From NCBI GenBank assembly GCA_047973125.1, contig JBKEBK010000016.1, positions 1 through 60,914 of the forward strand: DNA of 60,914 nt. The letters are read 5' to 3'. Below are positions 16,079-24,056 of the stretch, one piece after another. Position numbers and translations under genes: made by a program. Within the stretch, counting starts at the first letter, position 1; every line of letters starts with the position of its first letter. The notes beneath the pieces are model-generated. The model made no database searches. It was not told the origin of the DNA and saw only the letters and a program-made list of their open reading frames with translations. The stretch comes from CAYNRG01 sp047973125. Lineage in GTDB: Bacteria > Bacillota_I > Bacilli_A > Erysipelotrichales > Erysipelotrichaceae.

Positions 16079-17479
16079 CTAACCCAATTTCTCAGCTTTC
16101 TTTTGGACATCTTCAATAGATCCCACAAACATAAATGCCTGCTCAGGAAAATGATCATACTTTCCTTCTAGCAACTCTTTAAAGCTTTTCACGGTATCTT
16201 TTAAAGGAACATAGCAACCAGTAATACCACTAAATTGTTCAGCAACATTAAATGGTTGTGATAAGAAATTGCGAGCACGACGAGCACGATTTACAATAAT
16301 TTTATCTTCTTCACTTAATTCATCCATACCTAAAATAGCAATTATGTCCTGTAACTCTTTATACCTTTGAAGTAAAGATTGAATTTTTCTTGCTACTTCA
16401 TAATGTTCTTCTCCAACAACAAGAGGATCTAACATTCTACTGCTTGACTCAAGTGGATCTACAGCAGGATAAATCCCTAATGCAGCAATCCCGCGATCTA
16501 GTACAGTTTTAGCATCTAAGTGGGTAAAAGCTGTTGCTGGAGCTGGATCTGTTAAGTCATCAGCAGGAACATAGATTGCCTGAACTGAAGTAATTGATCC
16601 ACGGTTTGTAGAAGTAATACGCTCTTGTAATTGACCCATTTCAGTAGCTAAAGTAGGTTGATATCCTACAGCTGAGGGCATTCTTCCAAGAAGCGCTGAA
16701 ACCTCTGATCCCGCTTGGGTAAATCTAAAGATATTATCTATGAAAAGCAACACATCTTGTCCCTGAACATCACGATAATACTCCGCCATTGTAAGACCAG
16801 AAAGTGCAACACGCATTCTAGCTCCTGGTGACTCATTCATTTGTCCATAAACTAGTACTGTTTTATCTAAAACCCCTGATTCACTCATTTCATGATACAT
16901 ATCATTACCTTCACGAGTTCGCTCACCAACACCAGCAACTACTGATCTTCCACCATGTTCTTTAGCAATATTGTGGATTAACTCTTGCATAAGTACGGTT
17001 TTTCCAACACCAGCACCACCAAAAAGTCCAATTTTACCACCTCTTGCATAAGGACATAGCAAATCAATAACCTTAATACCTGTCTCAAGTATTTCAGCTG
17101 AAGTTTGTTGTTGATCAAAGCTTGGAGCTTCTCTGTGAATTGGCATTCTTTTTACACTCTTATCAAGTTTTTCTTTACCATCAATTTCTTCACCAAGAAC
17201 ATTAAACATTCTTCCAAGAACTTCTTCTCCTACTGGAACTGAGATTGGAGCTTCTAAATCATGACACTCAAAACCTCTAACTAACCCATCAGTTGATCCC
17301 ATGGAAATACATCTTACACAATCATCCCCAACATGCTGAGCAACTTCTACTATTAAAGTTTCATTGTTATCTTTTTTTATTTCAATGGCATTTTTTAACG
17401 CTGGTAAAAGACCGTTTTCAAATCTAATATCAACAACAGGACCAATAACCTGTACAATTTTACCAATATTTTTTTTCAT
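16079..17479 (-). CDS. atpD: ATP synthase F1 beta subunit
   Basis: The beta subunit carries the catalytic sites of F1. The 466 residues have Walker A GGAGVGKT (154-161), the catalytic-glutamate segment GVGERTREGNDMYHEM, Walker B LLFIDNIFRF and the ALLGRMPSAVGYQPTLATEMG stretch (shown here only by its ends, ALLGRMP and LATEMG). All are intact. It lies between atpG and atpC with short gaps. Confidence 0.99.
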   Translation of the reverse strand: MKKNIGKIVQVIGPVVDIRFENGLLPALKNAIEIKKDNNETLIVEVAQHVGDDCVRCISMGSTDGLVRGFECHDLEAPISVPVGEEVLGRMFNVLGEEIDGKEKLDKSVKRMPIHREAPSFDQQQTSAEILETGIKVIDLLCPYARGGKIGLFGGAGVGKTVLMQELIHNIAKEHGGRSVVAGVGERTREGNDMYHEMSESGVLDKTVLVYGQMNESPGARMRVALSGLTMAEYYRDVQGQDVLLFIDNIFRFTQAGSEVSALLGRMPSAVGYQPTLATEMGQLQERITSTNRGSITSVQAIYVPADDLTDPAPATAFTHLDAKTVLDRGIAALGIYPAVDPLESSSRMLDPLVVGEEHYEVARKIQSLLQRYKELQDIIAILGMDELSEEDKIIVNRARRARNFLSQPFNVAEQFSGITGCYVPLKDTVKSFKELLEGKYDHFPEQAFMFVGSIEDVQKKAEKLG

Positions 17480-17493
17480 TATACCATCCTTTT

Positions 17494-18342
17494 CTACAGG
17501 GCATCAGCACCACCAACAATTTCAGTTATTTCCTGAGTAATCGCTGATTGACGAGCCTGATTATAAGCTAATACTAATTTATCATTTAACTCTGTTGCAT
17601 TATCTGTAGCATTCTCCATTGCTAATCTTCTTGAAGAATGCTCAGAAGTCTTTGTCTGCATCCACATACTATAAACAATATTCTCAATTGCCATTGGAAT
17701 TAATTTATCTAAAATAGCATTAGGACTAGGCTCAAATAAAGTTTCAACTGTAACCTTCTTTTCAATAACAGCATCTTCATCTGGACTATAAGGCAGTAAT
17801 ACATCTAATGTCGGCTTAAATGTAACAGTATTTATAAACGATGTATACAAAACTTGAATTTTAGATATTTCATCTTCTTTAAACATTTCAATAGATCTTC
17901 TTGCCAACTTTGAAATATCTTTAAATGTTACATGATCAGAACTAATTACATCATTAATTACATTATATCCATTATTATTTAACCAATTAGCCTGCTTTGT
18001 ACCAATTAACATAATTGGATCATCCTTAATAACAAACTCTTTAACAAGTTTCATCATATTAACGTTATAACCACCACAAAGACCTAAGTCACTACAAAAC
18101 AAAATAGTAAGCTTTTTTGTTGAAGATTTTTCTTTAAGATATTGATTATCAATTCCTTTATTATTATGTAAAATTTCTTTTACTGTTTCTTTTAAAGTCA
18201 ATGCATAATCTCTATTCTTTTCCATTAAAGATCTCTGTTTTTGCAACTTAGAGTTGGCAATTAATTCCATAGCACTAGTAATTTTTTTAGTAGCATTAAT
18301 TGATCTTATCCGCTGTTTTAAAATTTGCTTACTCTGTGCCAT
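17494..18342 (-). CDS. atpG: ATP synthase F1 gamma subunit
   Basis: The gamma subunit is the rotor shaft inside the alpha-beta hexamer. The 282 residues begin with a long helix containing RIRSINATKKITSAMELI and end with a matching helix (RRLAMENATDNATEL, then a Gln/Ile-rich tail). The central part has LCGGYN. The spacing to atpA is three bases. Confidence 0.97.
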   Translation of the reverse strand: MAQSKQILKQRIRSINATKKITSAMELIANSKLQKQRSLMEKNRDYALTLKETVKEILHNNKGIDNQYLKEKSSTKKLTILFCSDLGLCGGYNVNMMKLVKEFVIKDDPIMLIGTKQANWLNNNGYNVINDVISSDHVTFKDISKLARRSIEMFKEDEISKIQVLYTSFINTVTFKPTLDVLLPYSPDEDAVIEKKVTVETLFEPSPNAILDKLIPMAIENIVYSMWMQTKTSEHSSRRLAMENATDNATELNDKLVLAYNQARQSAITQEITEIVGGADAL

Positions 18343-18345
18343 AAA

Positions 18346-19866
18346 CTAGACCTCTACAATTAATGAGCAATCTTTCATAAAGACATTCATTGCATCTAAT
18401 ATCCTTGAAGATAGATCATCATCAAGAACTTCTTTTTCTTTAATTTCTTTAACTAATGCCGCAGCATCATTTTTAAAATAACGATGCATCATCTGTTCAA
18501 ATTTGCTGACATCACTAACGTTTATCTTCTTAAGAAAACCATTCTTAGCAGCAAATAAAGATAAAACTTGATATTCCATAGTTAATGGAGAATACTGTGA
18601 CTGCTTAAGCAGTTCAGTAAGCCTAGCACCATGATCTATAACATTTTTAGTAGTTTCATCTAAATCACTACCAAACTGAGTAAAAGATAACAGTTCATTA
18701 TATTGAGCTAAATCTAATTTCAAAGAACCAGAAACCTTTTTCATAGCTTTAGTTTGAGCAGCTGATCCAACCCTTGATACTGATAAGCCACTATCAACAG
18801 CTGGTCTTACTCCAGAATTAAATAATTCATTCTGCAAAAATATTTGACCATCGGTAATTGATATTACATTTGTAGGAATATAAGCTGAAATATCACCAGC
18901 CTGTGTTTCTATAATTGGTAATGCTGTAAGCGATCCTGATCCTAATTCATCATTTAACTTAGCAGCACGCTCCAATAAGCGAGAATGCAGATAGAATACA
19001 TCACCAGGATAAGCTTCACGACCTGGAGGTCTTCTAATAAGCAAAGACATTGTTCTATAAGCAACTGCATGCTTACTTAAGTCATCATAAATTATTAAAA
19101 CATCTTTACCATTTTCCATCCACTCCTCACCAATTGCACAACCTGCATAAGGCGCAATAAATTGCAGTGGAGCAAGCTCACTAGCAGTTGCTACAACAAT
19201 AGTAGTGTATTCCATAGCATCATGTTGACGAAGTTTCTCAACAATTTGAGCAACAGTACTTGCCTTTTGTCCAATAGCAACATAGATACAATTAACATTT
19301 TGACCCTTTTGATTTAAAATTGTATCAATCGCAATAGCTGTTTTTCCAGTTTGTCGATCACCAATAATTAATTCTCTTTGTCCTTTACCAATTGGAATCA
19401 TTGAATCAATAACTTTTAATCCTGTCATAAGTGGTTGATGAACACTTTTTCTTGTCATAACCCCAGGTGCTACCCTTTCAATTGGACGAAATTTATCAGA
19501 TACAATTTCACCCTTACCATCAATTGGCTGTCCCAAAGCATTTACAACCCTCGATAACATTCCATCACCAACGGGAACTTCAACAATTCTTCCTGTTCTT
19601 TTTACCTGGTCACCCTCTTTAATTCCAATATCATCACCAAGTAAAACCGCAGCAACATGATCTTCTTCTAAGTTTAAAATCATTCCATAAACATCGTTAG
19701 AAAACAAAATTAATTCACTAGCCATAGCCTTATCTAAACCCTGAATTAAAGCAATCCCATCACCAACTGAGATAACAACTCCAACATCATTTGATTCTAA
19801 CTTATTTTCATAATTTTTAATCTGTTCCTTTATTAAGGCACTAATATCTTCTGGTTTTAATTCCAT
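18346..19866 (-). CDS. atpA: ATP synthase F1 alpha subunit
   Basis: The alpha subunit alternates with beta and holds the non-catalytic nucleotide sites. The 506 residues contain the P-loop GDRQTGKT (about 169-176), a Walker B strand ending VLIIYDDLSKH, and the arginine-finger segment SVSRVGSAAQ near 373. The length and order are normal for the family. Confidence 0.99.
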   Translation of the reverse strand: MELKPEDISALIKEQIKNYENKLESNDVGVVISVGDGIALIQGLDKAMASELILFSNDVYGMILNLEEDHVAAVLLGDDIGIKEGDQVKRTGRIVEVPVGDGMLSRVVNALGQPIDGKGEIVSDKFRPIERVAPGVMTRKSVHQPLMTGLKVIDSMIPIGKGQRELIIGDRQTGKTAIAIDTILNQKGQNVNCIYVAIGQKASTVAQIVEKLRQHDAMEYTTIVVATASELAPLQFIAPYAGCAIGEEWMENGKDVLIIYDDLSKHAVAYRTMSLLIRRPPGREAYPGDVFYLHSRLLERAAKLNDELGSGSLTALPIIETQAGDISAYIPTNVISITDGQIFLQNELFNSGVRPAVDSGLSVSRVGSAAQTKAMKKVSGSLKLDLAQYNELLSFTQFGSDLDETTKNVIDHGARLTELLKQSQYSPLTMEYQVLSLFAAKNGFLKKINVSDVSKFEQMMHRYFKNDAAALVKEIKEKEVLDDDLSSRILDAMNVFMKDCSLIVEV

Positions 19867-19871
19867 TTACA

Positions 19872-20405
19872 TCACCTAACTTCCTTTAACAATTCTTTTT
19901 TCAATGAATCAATATTATTTTTCATTGAAAAGTCAACTTCTTCATTAGAAATAACAATTTTAAACCCTGAAATTAATCTTTCATCAATTCGATTCTTTAG
20001 TATACATTTTTTATCCCTTTTTAAAGAAAGGGTATCTTCTATAACTTTAATTTCTTCATCATCAAATTTTCGAGCAGTATAAATAAACCCCTCCTCTATA
20101 TTCAATGATGTATTAACAAGTGTATTAAAAGCATGTAAAATTGACTCACACTTACTAAACCTATTTTTATCAATTAAGATAAACAAGAAATTCATTAGGT
20201 AAGGATCAATCTTATTATTAAAAGCCTTCTTTAATACTTCCTTTTTTTCACTAGTTAATATACTCTTCGATTGAAAAAATTCAATGTTAGAATTTAAATC
20301 ACACTTAATAATTAAAGTAGCACTATCACGCCACTTAACAACACAATCATTTTCCTTAGCCAACTCAAATAATGCACTAGCATACCTGTTTACAAGTTGA
20401 CTCAT
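19872..20405 (-). CDS. atpH: ATP synthase F1 delta subunit
   Basis: The delta subunit joins the peripheral stalk to F1. The 177 residues start with RYASALFELAKE, the family signature, and form an N-terminal helical bundle; the C-terminal part (DERLISGFKI) is the usual beta-alpha segment. The start overlaps the atpF end by four bases (ATGA type), so translation is coupled. Confidence 0.93.
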   Translation of the reverse strand: MSQLVNRYASALFELAKENDCVVKWRDSATLIIKCDLNSNIEFFQSKSILTSEKKEVLKKAFNNKIDPYLMNFLFILIDKNRFSKCESILHAFNTLVNTSLNIEEGFIYTARKFDDEEIKVIEDTLSLKRDKKCILKNRIDERLISGFKIVISNEEVDFSMKNNIDSLKKELLKEVR

Positions 20406-20914
20406 ACACTCTTACTCATCTCTTTAACAAACTTCTCAATGCTTTGCTTATCGCTTTGAGTATCAACCTTATCACCAATTAATTTCTCAGTAGCACTCAT
20501 AGCAACATCAATCATTTGTGATACAACCTCTTCACGCATCTGATTCTTTTCAATTTTGATCTCATCACGAGCCTTCTCAAGTTTTAATTCAGCATCTTTT
20601 TGAGCCTTTAAAACAATTGAATTAGAAACTTCTTTAGCATCAGTTTCAGCTTTAGCTACAATATCAATTGCCTTACTTCTAGCAATATCAATTTCATTTT
20701 TAGCACTATCAGCACTTTTTTTAGCATCATCTAAATTTTCTTGAGCCTCTACCATTTTTGCATGAACTACATCAGATCTTTTCTGCATCAAATCTCTTGC
20801 AGCTGACCATAAGTATTTACGAATAAAAAATAATAAAATTCCTGTTGATGTAAGTTGAATCAAGATTGTAAGTGGATTTGGAAACAGCTGCTGAGCTATA
20901 TCTATATCAATCAC
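20402..20914 (-). CDS. atpF: ATP synthase Fo b subunit
   Basis: The b subunit forms the peripheral stalk. The 170 residues have one N-terminal transmembrane helix (about 14-35) and then a long charged coiled coil rich in Ala, Lys and Glu, as expected. Only one b-type gene is present, so the stalk should be a b2 homodimer. It is placed between atpE and atpH. Confidence 0.95.
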   Translation of the reverse strand: MIDIDIAQQLFPNPLTILIQLTSTGILLFFIRKYLWSAARDLMQKRSDVVHAKMVEAQENLDDAKKSADSAKNEIDIARSKAIDIVAKAETDAKEVSNSIVLKAQKDAELKLEKARDEIKIEKNQMREEVVSQMIDVAMSATEKLIGDKVDTQSDKQSIEKFVKEMSKSV

Positions 20915-20938
20915 ATTACTTACCTCCTAATCATATCT

Positions 20939-21169
20939 TTAGTAAACAAACATTAATAAGAACGCAATTAATAATCCATAAATCGCACACGATTCAGCAA
21001 GAGCGGCACCAATGATTAATGTAGATCTAATCTTAGATTCAGCCTCTGGGTTTCTTCCAACAGCTTCAACTGCTTTACCAGCAGCATAACCTTGTCCAAG
21101 ACCTGTCATCATTCCAACTAACATTGTAATTCCTACTCCAATTGCAATTAATCCTCTAGTGATATCCAT
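20939..21169 (-). CDS. atpE: ATP synthase Fo c subunit, sodium-type ligand set
   Basis: The c subunit forms the membrane rotor ring. The 76 residues are two transmembrane helices joined by a polar loop with the conserved RNPE (39-42). The ion-binding carboxylate is Glu59, and Gln26, Ser60 and Tyr64 occupy the positions that coordinate sodium in the Ilyobacter tartaricus ring (Gln32, Glu65, Ser66, Tyr70); the Thr67 position is Cys61 here. The Gln-to-Glu distance is 33 residues in both. Sodium coupling is therefore plausible, but this is inferred from sequence alone. GGAGG precedes the ATG. Confidence 0.97.
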   Translation of the reverse strand: MDITRGLIAIGVGITMLVGMMTGLGQGYAAGKAVEAVGRNPEAESKIRSTLIIGAALAESCAIYGLLIAFLLMFVY

Positions 21170-21198
21170 TTTATTTTCCTCCTTGTAAATTTCTATCT

Positions 21199-21915
21199 CT
21201 ATTTTTCCTGTGGTAATTCATTTGAAATGAATACCATCGTTAATGTTATAAATATAAACATTTGAATAAACCCAACAAATACATCAAAATATGCATGAAA
21301 TACTGGGGTAATTATTGGACCAATAAAATTTAGTCCAGGTAAATCAATTGAAAATATACTCAAGATGCTACCCGATAAAAAATCGGTAAATGCATACATC
21401 AATGTCATAATTAATGTTCCACTTAAGATATTTCCAAAAAGACGCAAGCTCATTGAAATGAGCGGTGATACTCTTCCAAAAAAGTTTGGAATTAATAAGA
21501 AGGCAAATGGTTCAATATAACCTTTAAAATATGCCTTGATGCCATTCTCTTTAATACAAACACCCTGAATTAAAACCCACGTTATAATTGCAAGAGCAAG
21601 GGTTACACTATAATTTTGTGTTGGTGAGTATATACCAAATAAACCAATAATATTTGATAAAAAGATAAAGATTGCAATTGTACCAATATATGGCGCCAAC
21701 TTAATTGAATACTTCTTATTAATTGTACCCTCAACCATATTATCAACCATTTCAACCAACCAACAAGCCATCATTACAATGCCACTAGGTTTAGCAAGTG
21801 GATCACTCTTTTTAATTTTATTTCCAATTACAACCGATAAAATACATAACACAACAGTTATTCCAATAATTATTGGAACTTCTCTTTGAACAAATATACT
21901 TATTGTATCACTCAT
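21199..21915 (-). CDS. atpB: ATP synthase Fo a subunit
   Basis: The a subunit provides the two half-channels for the coupling ion. With the start used here it has 238 residues and five or six transmembrane helices; the essential Arg158 is in SLRLFGN. I choose the ATG at 21915 because GGAGGTGA lies exactly upstream of it; the earlier in-frame ATG at 21930 is inside that ribosome site. The start overlaps the atpI-like gene by eight bases. The C-terminal helices carry HAYFDVFVGFIQ, typical of this subunit. Confidence 0.96.
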   Translation of the reverse strand: MSDTISIFVQREVPIIIGITVVLCILSVVIGNKIKKSDPLAKPSGIVMMACWLVEMVDNMVEGTINKKYSIKLAPYIGTIAIFIFLSNIIGLFGIYSPTQNYSVTLALAIITWVLIQGVCIKENGIKAYFKGYIEPFAFLLIPNFFGRVSPLISMSLRLFGNILSGTLIMTLMYAFTDFLSGSILSIFSIDLPGLNFIGPIITPVFHAYFDVFVGFIQMFIFITLTMVFISNELPQEK

Positions 21916-22267
21916 AATTATCACCTCCATTACTTCTTAAGCCAATTATATATATTATTACTTTGTTTATAATTAAACCAACAGCAACCCCAATTAAATC
22001 AAAATATTTAGGAAGCATTGCCGCAATTATAAATGGTGCAGCCAACAATAATAAGTCTGTAGTTATCATCATAAACCACTTTCCCTTACCAGAGCGATTT
22101 GCTAAACCATTAGTTATATTTCTATTCAATCGATTCAAGTGAATCATAGAAACAAGCACACCTAACATGATTGATAAAGAATATCGATAATCAAAAAATA
22201 TGGCAATAATTGATAATCCAATACCACAAAGAATTGTGGGCTTATGTGTTCTATTTATTAAATCCAT
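21908..22267 (-). CDS. atpI: ATP synthase subunit I-like protein
   Basis: A 119-residue membrane protein with four hydrophobic segments that sits in the AtpI position just upstream of atpB. AtpI proteins help c-ring assembly or ion handling and are weakly conserved, so the assignment rests on size, topology and place. I take ATG at 22267: GGAAG is five bases upstream, whereas the in-frame GTG at 22273 directly abuts GGAA. It overlaps both neighbours, which indicates tight translational coupling. Confidence 0.75.
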   Translation of the reverse strand: MDLINRTHKPTILCGIGLSIIAIFFDYRYSLSIMLGVLVSMIHLNRLNRNITNGLANRSGKGKWFMMITTDLLLLAAPFIIAAMLPKYFDLIGVAVGLIINKVIIYIIGLRSNGGDNYE

Positions 22268-22454
22268 AACCACTTCCTTTTATAATTTTATAAAATGATA
22301 GAAATATTGACACAATTCCCAACACTAAACCAAAGACTAAAAAAAATGGATGAGTATTAAAAATAGAATCTAAAAATCTACCAAAGAAAAACCCTAGCAG
22401 TAAACAACCAACCACTGTTGATGATAGTGTTAGTGCCACTACATAATCCTTCAT
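22251..22454 (-). CDS. atpZ: AtpZ/AtpI-family small membrane protein
   Basis: A 67-residue protein with two transmembrane helices, a GFFFGRFLD segment after the first helix and a Gly-rich second helix. This fits the short AtpZ/AtpI family (putative magnesium/calcium transport partner of Fo) that opens atp operons in several Firmicutes. Its ATG directly follows the upp stop, and its end overlaps the next gene. The family is recognised, the precise role is not. Confidence 0.65.
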   Translation of the reverse strand: MKDYVVALTLSSTVVGCLLLGFFFGRFLDSIFNTHPFFLVFGLVLGIVSIFLSFYKIIKGSGYGFNK

Positions 22455-23075
22455 TTACTTAGTTCCAAAGATACGATCACCAGCATCACCAAGACCTGGC
22501 ACGATATATCCTAATTCATTTAACTTCTCATCAAGAGCCGCCAAATATATATCAACATCAGGATGAGCCTTCTCTACTGCCTTTACACCCTCAGGTGCCC
22601 CAACTAAACAAACCAGCTTAATTACTTTAGCCCCACGCCTTTTAATATTATCAATTGCCGCTATTGCACTACCACCTGTTGCTAACATCGGATCTAAAAC
22701 CATATTAACTGCCGATTCAATATTATTTGGAAACTTAGCATAGTACTCATGAGGCATTAAAGTCTCTTCATCACGATACAGACCAATATGGCCAACCTTA
22801 GCAGTTGGAATTAGATTAGTAATACCATTAACAAGCCCTAATCCAGCACGTAAAATCGGTACAAGAACAATCTCTTTTGACAATTCTTGAGTTACACATT
22901 TTGTAACTGGCGTCTCGATATTTACATCCTTAACAGGCAAATCTCGACAAATTTCATAAGCCATCAAACCCGCAATTTCATCAAGGTTTTGTCGAAAGTC
23001 TTTAGTACCTGTATCAACTTTACGCATCTGTGCTAATTTATGCGTTATCAATGGATGATTTAATACATTTAACAT
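22455..23075 (-). CDS. upp: Uracil phosphoribosyltransferase
   Basis: Upp salvages uracil to UMP with PRPP. The 206 residues include the PRPP-binding loop MVLDPMLATGGSA (about 128-140), the LRAGLG segment and the C-terminal PGLGDAGDRIFGTK, all family signatures. A GAGG site precedes the ATG. It heads the transcript that continues into the atp genes; upp next to atp is common in Firmicutes. Confidence 0.97.
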   Translation of the reverse strand: MLNVLNHPLITHKLAQMRKVDTGTKDFRQNLDEIAGLMAYEICRDLPVKDVNIETPVTKCVTQELSKEIVLVPILRAGLGLVNGITNLIPTAKVGHIGLYRDEETLMPHEYYAKFPNNIESAVNMVLDPMLATGGSAIAAIDNIKRRGAKVIKLVCLVGAPEGVKAVEKAHPDVDIYLAALDEKLNELGYIVPGLGDAGDRIFGTK

Positions 23076-23103
23076 TTTCTTACCTCTTTTCTCTTCAAAA
23101 ATA

Positions 23104-23132
23104 ATTATAGCATTTTTATATCTAATTTAAAA
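23104..23132 (-). promoter_or_regulatory. Promoter of upp-atp operon
   Basis: The minus strand has TATAAT at 23109..23104, preceded by TGC in the extended -10 position. The best -35 candidate, TTTTAA or TTTAAA, is weak. Nothing else upstream of upp looks better. Confidence 0.5.
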
Positions 23133-23191
23133 GAACAATAAAAAATTATAACATCTAAAAAAGATCCGCGTTAATTTATTAATTTAAGATT

Positions 23192-23914
23192 TTATTTTGA
23201 ATTTATATATTCTTTATAAGTTGTCATTTTTATAGTATTTATATACACATTTGATTCAGGAACACTCTGTGATCCTGAGGCATCAACTTCAGCTTTTTTC
23301 TTTACACCAGCAATCTTATCAATTACATCATAGCCTTCAATTGTTTGACCAAAAACAGTATAGTTTCCATCTAATTGCGACACTCCACCAACTTCCTGAT
23401 ATTTCTCTTCAACATTTTCTTCATATTCATAAGCTAAATCTTTACTATCAGATTGGACAAGATAAAATTGACTACCCTGACTTTTGGGTAAACTTGTACG
23501 AGCCATAGCTAAAGCTCCCCTAAAATGAAATAGTTCATATCCAACTTCGATTTCAAAGCCTTCATTCCAAATACTAGTCCCACCAGTTCCATCACCCACA
23601 GGATCACCACCTTGAATCATAAATCCTTCAATAATACGATGAAAGGTTAAAGAATCATAATAACCATTCTCAGCATGGACAGAAAAATTCTCTACAGCCT
23701 TCGGAGCAACCTCTGGAAATAGCACAATAACAATATCTCCAAAATCCGTGCTCATTATCGCAACTGGTTGATCATCTGGATAACTATCTTGAAATTGCAG
23801 TAAGTCACTTACCACAACATTAGAATTTTCATCAACAACTTCCTTTGCATTATCTTCTGTGCTACAACCACTAATCAAAAACACTAAACATAAAATTAAA
23901 AATACTTTATTCAA
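23192..23914 (-). CDS. Cyclophilin-type peptidyl-prolyl isomerase lipoprotein
   Basis: This 240-residue protein is exported and lipid-anchored: a signal peptide ends at Cys17 (LISGC). From about residue 50 it is a cyclophilin domain with FPEVAPKAVENF, FHRIIEGFMIQGGD and the GNYTVFGQTIEG segment, so it should isomerise prolyl bonds in proteins folding outside the membrane. The start codon is TTG, not ATG, supported by AGGAGGT seven bases upstream and by the position of the signal peptide. It is a single gene with its own promoter. Confidence 0.93.
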   Translation of the reverse strand: MNKVFLILCLVFLISGCSTEDNAKEVVDENSNVVVSDLLQFQDSYPDDQPVAIMSTDFGDIVIVLFPEVAPKAVENFSVHAENGYYDSLTFHRIIEGFMIQGGDPVGDGTGGTSIWNEGFEIEVGYELFHFRGALAMARTSLPKSQGSQFYLVQSDSKDLAYEYEENVEEKYQEVGGVSQLDGNYTVFGQTIEGYDVIDKIAGVKKKAEVDASGSQSVPESNVYINTIKMTTYKEYINSK

Positions 23915-23974
23915 TTTTTTATACCTCCTAAGATTTTAGTATTAAGATGAATTATTATTCATTATAATGACTTT

Positions 23975-24003
23975 ATTATACTTTTTTTAGACTTTAAAAC
24001 CAA
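23975..24003 (-). promoter_or_regulatory. Promoter of cyclophilin gene
   Basis: On the minus strand TTGGTT (24003..23998) and TATAAT (23980..23975) have a 17-base spacer. A second TATAAT at 23966..23961 lacks a -35. Confidence 0.6.
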
Positions 24004-24030
24004 TGACAAAATTTATATATTTTAAATTAA

Positions 24031-24056
24031 ATAAAAAAAGGGATTTCCCTTTTTTT
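24031..24056 (-). terminator. Terminator of sua5-glyA-dxs unit
   Basis: An 11-bp stem of A-run plus GGGA pairs with TCCC plus T-run around a two-base loop. It overlaps the dxs stop codon and ends in seven T on the minus strand. Confidence 0.85.

Noticed and set aside
23140..23192. A terminator after the cyclophilin gene.
   Set aside because: The region has T tracts but no convincing stem, so I did not list it; read-through into upp is possible.
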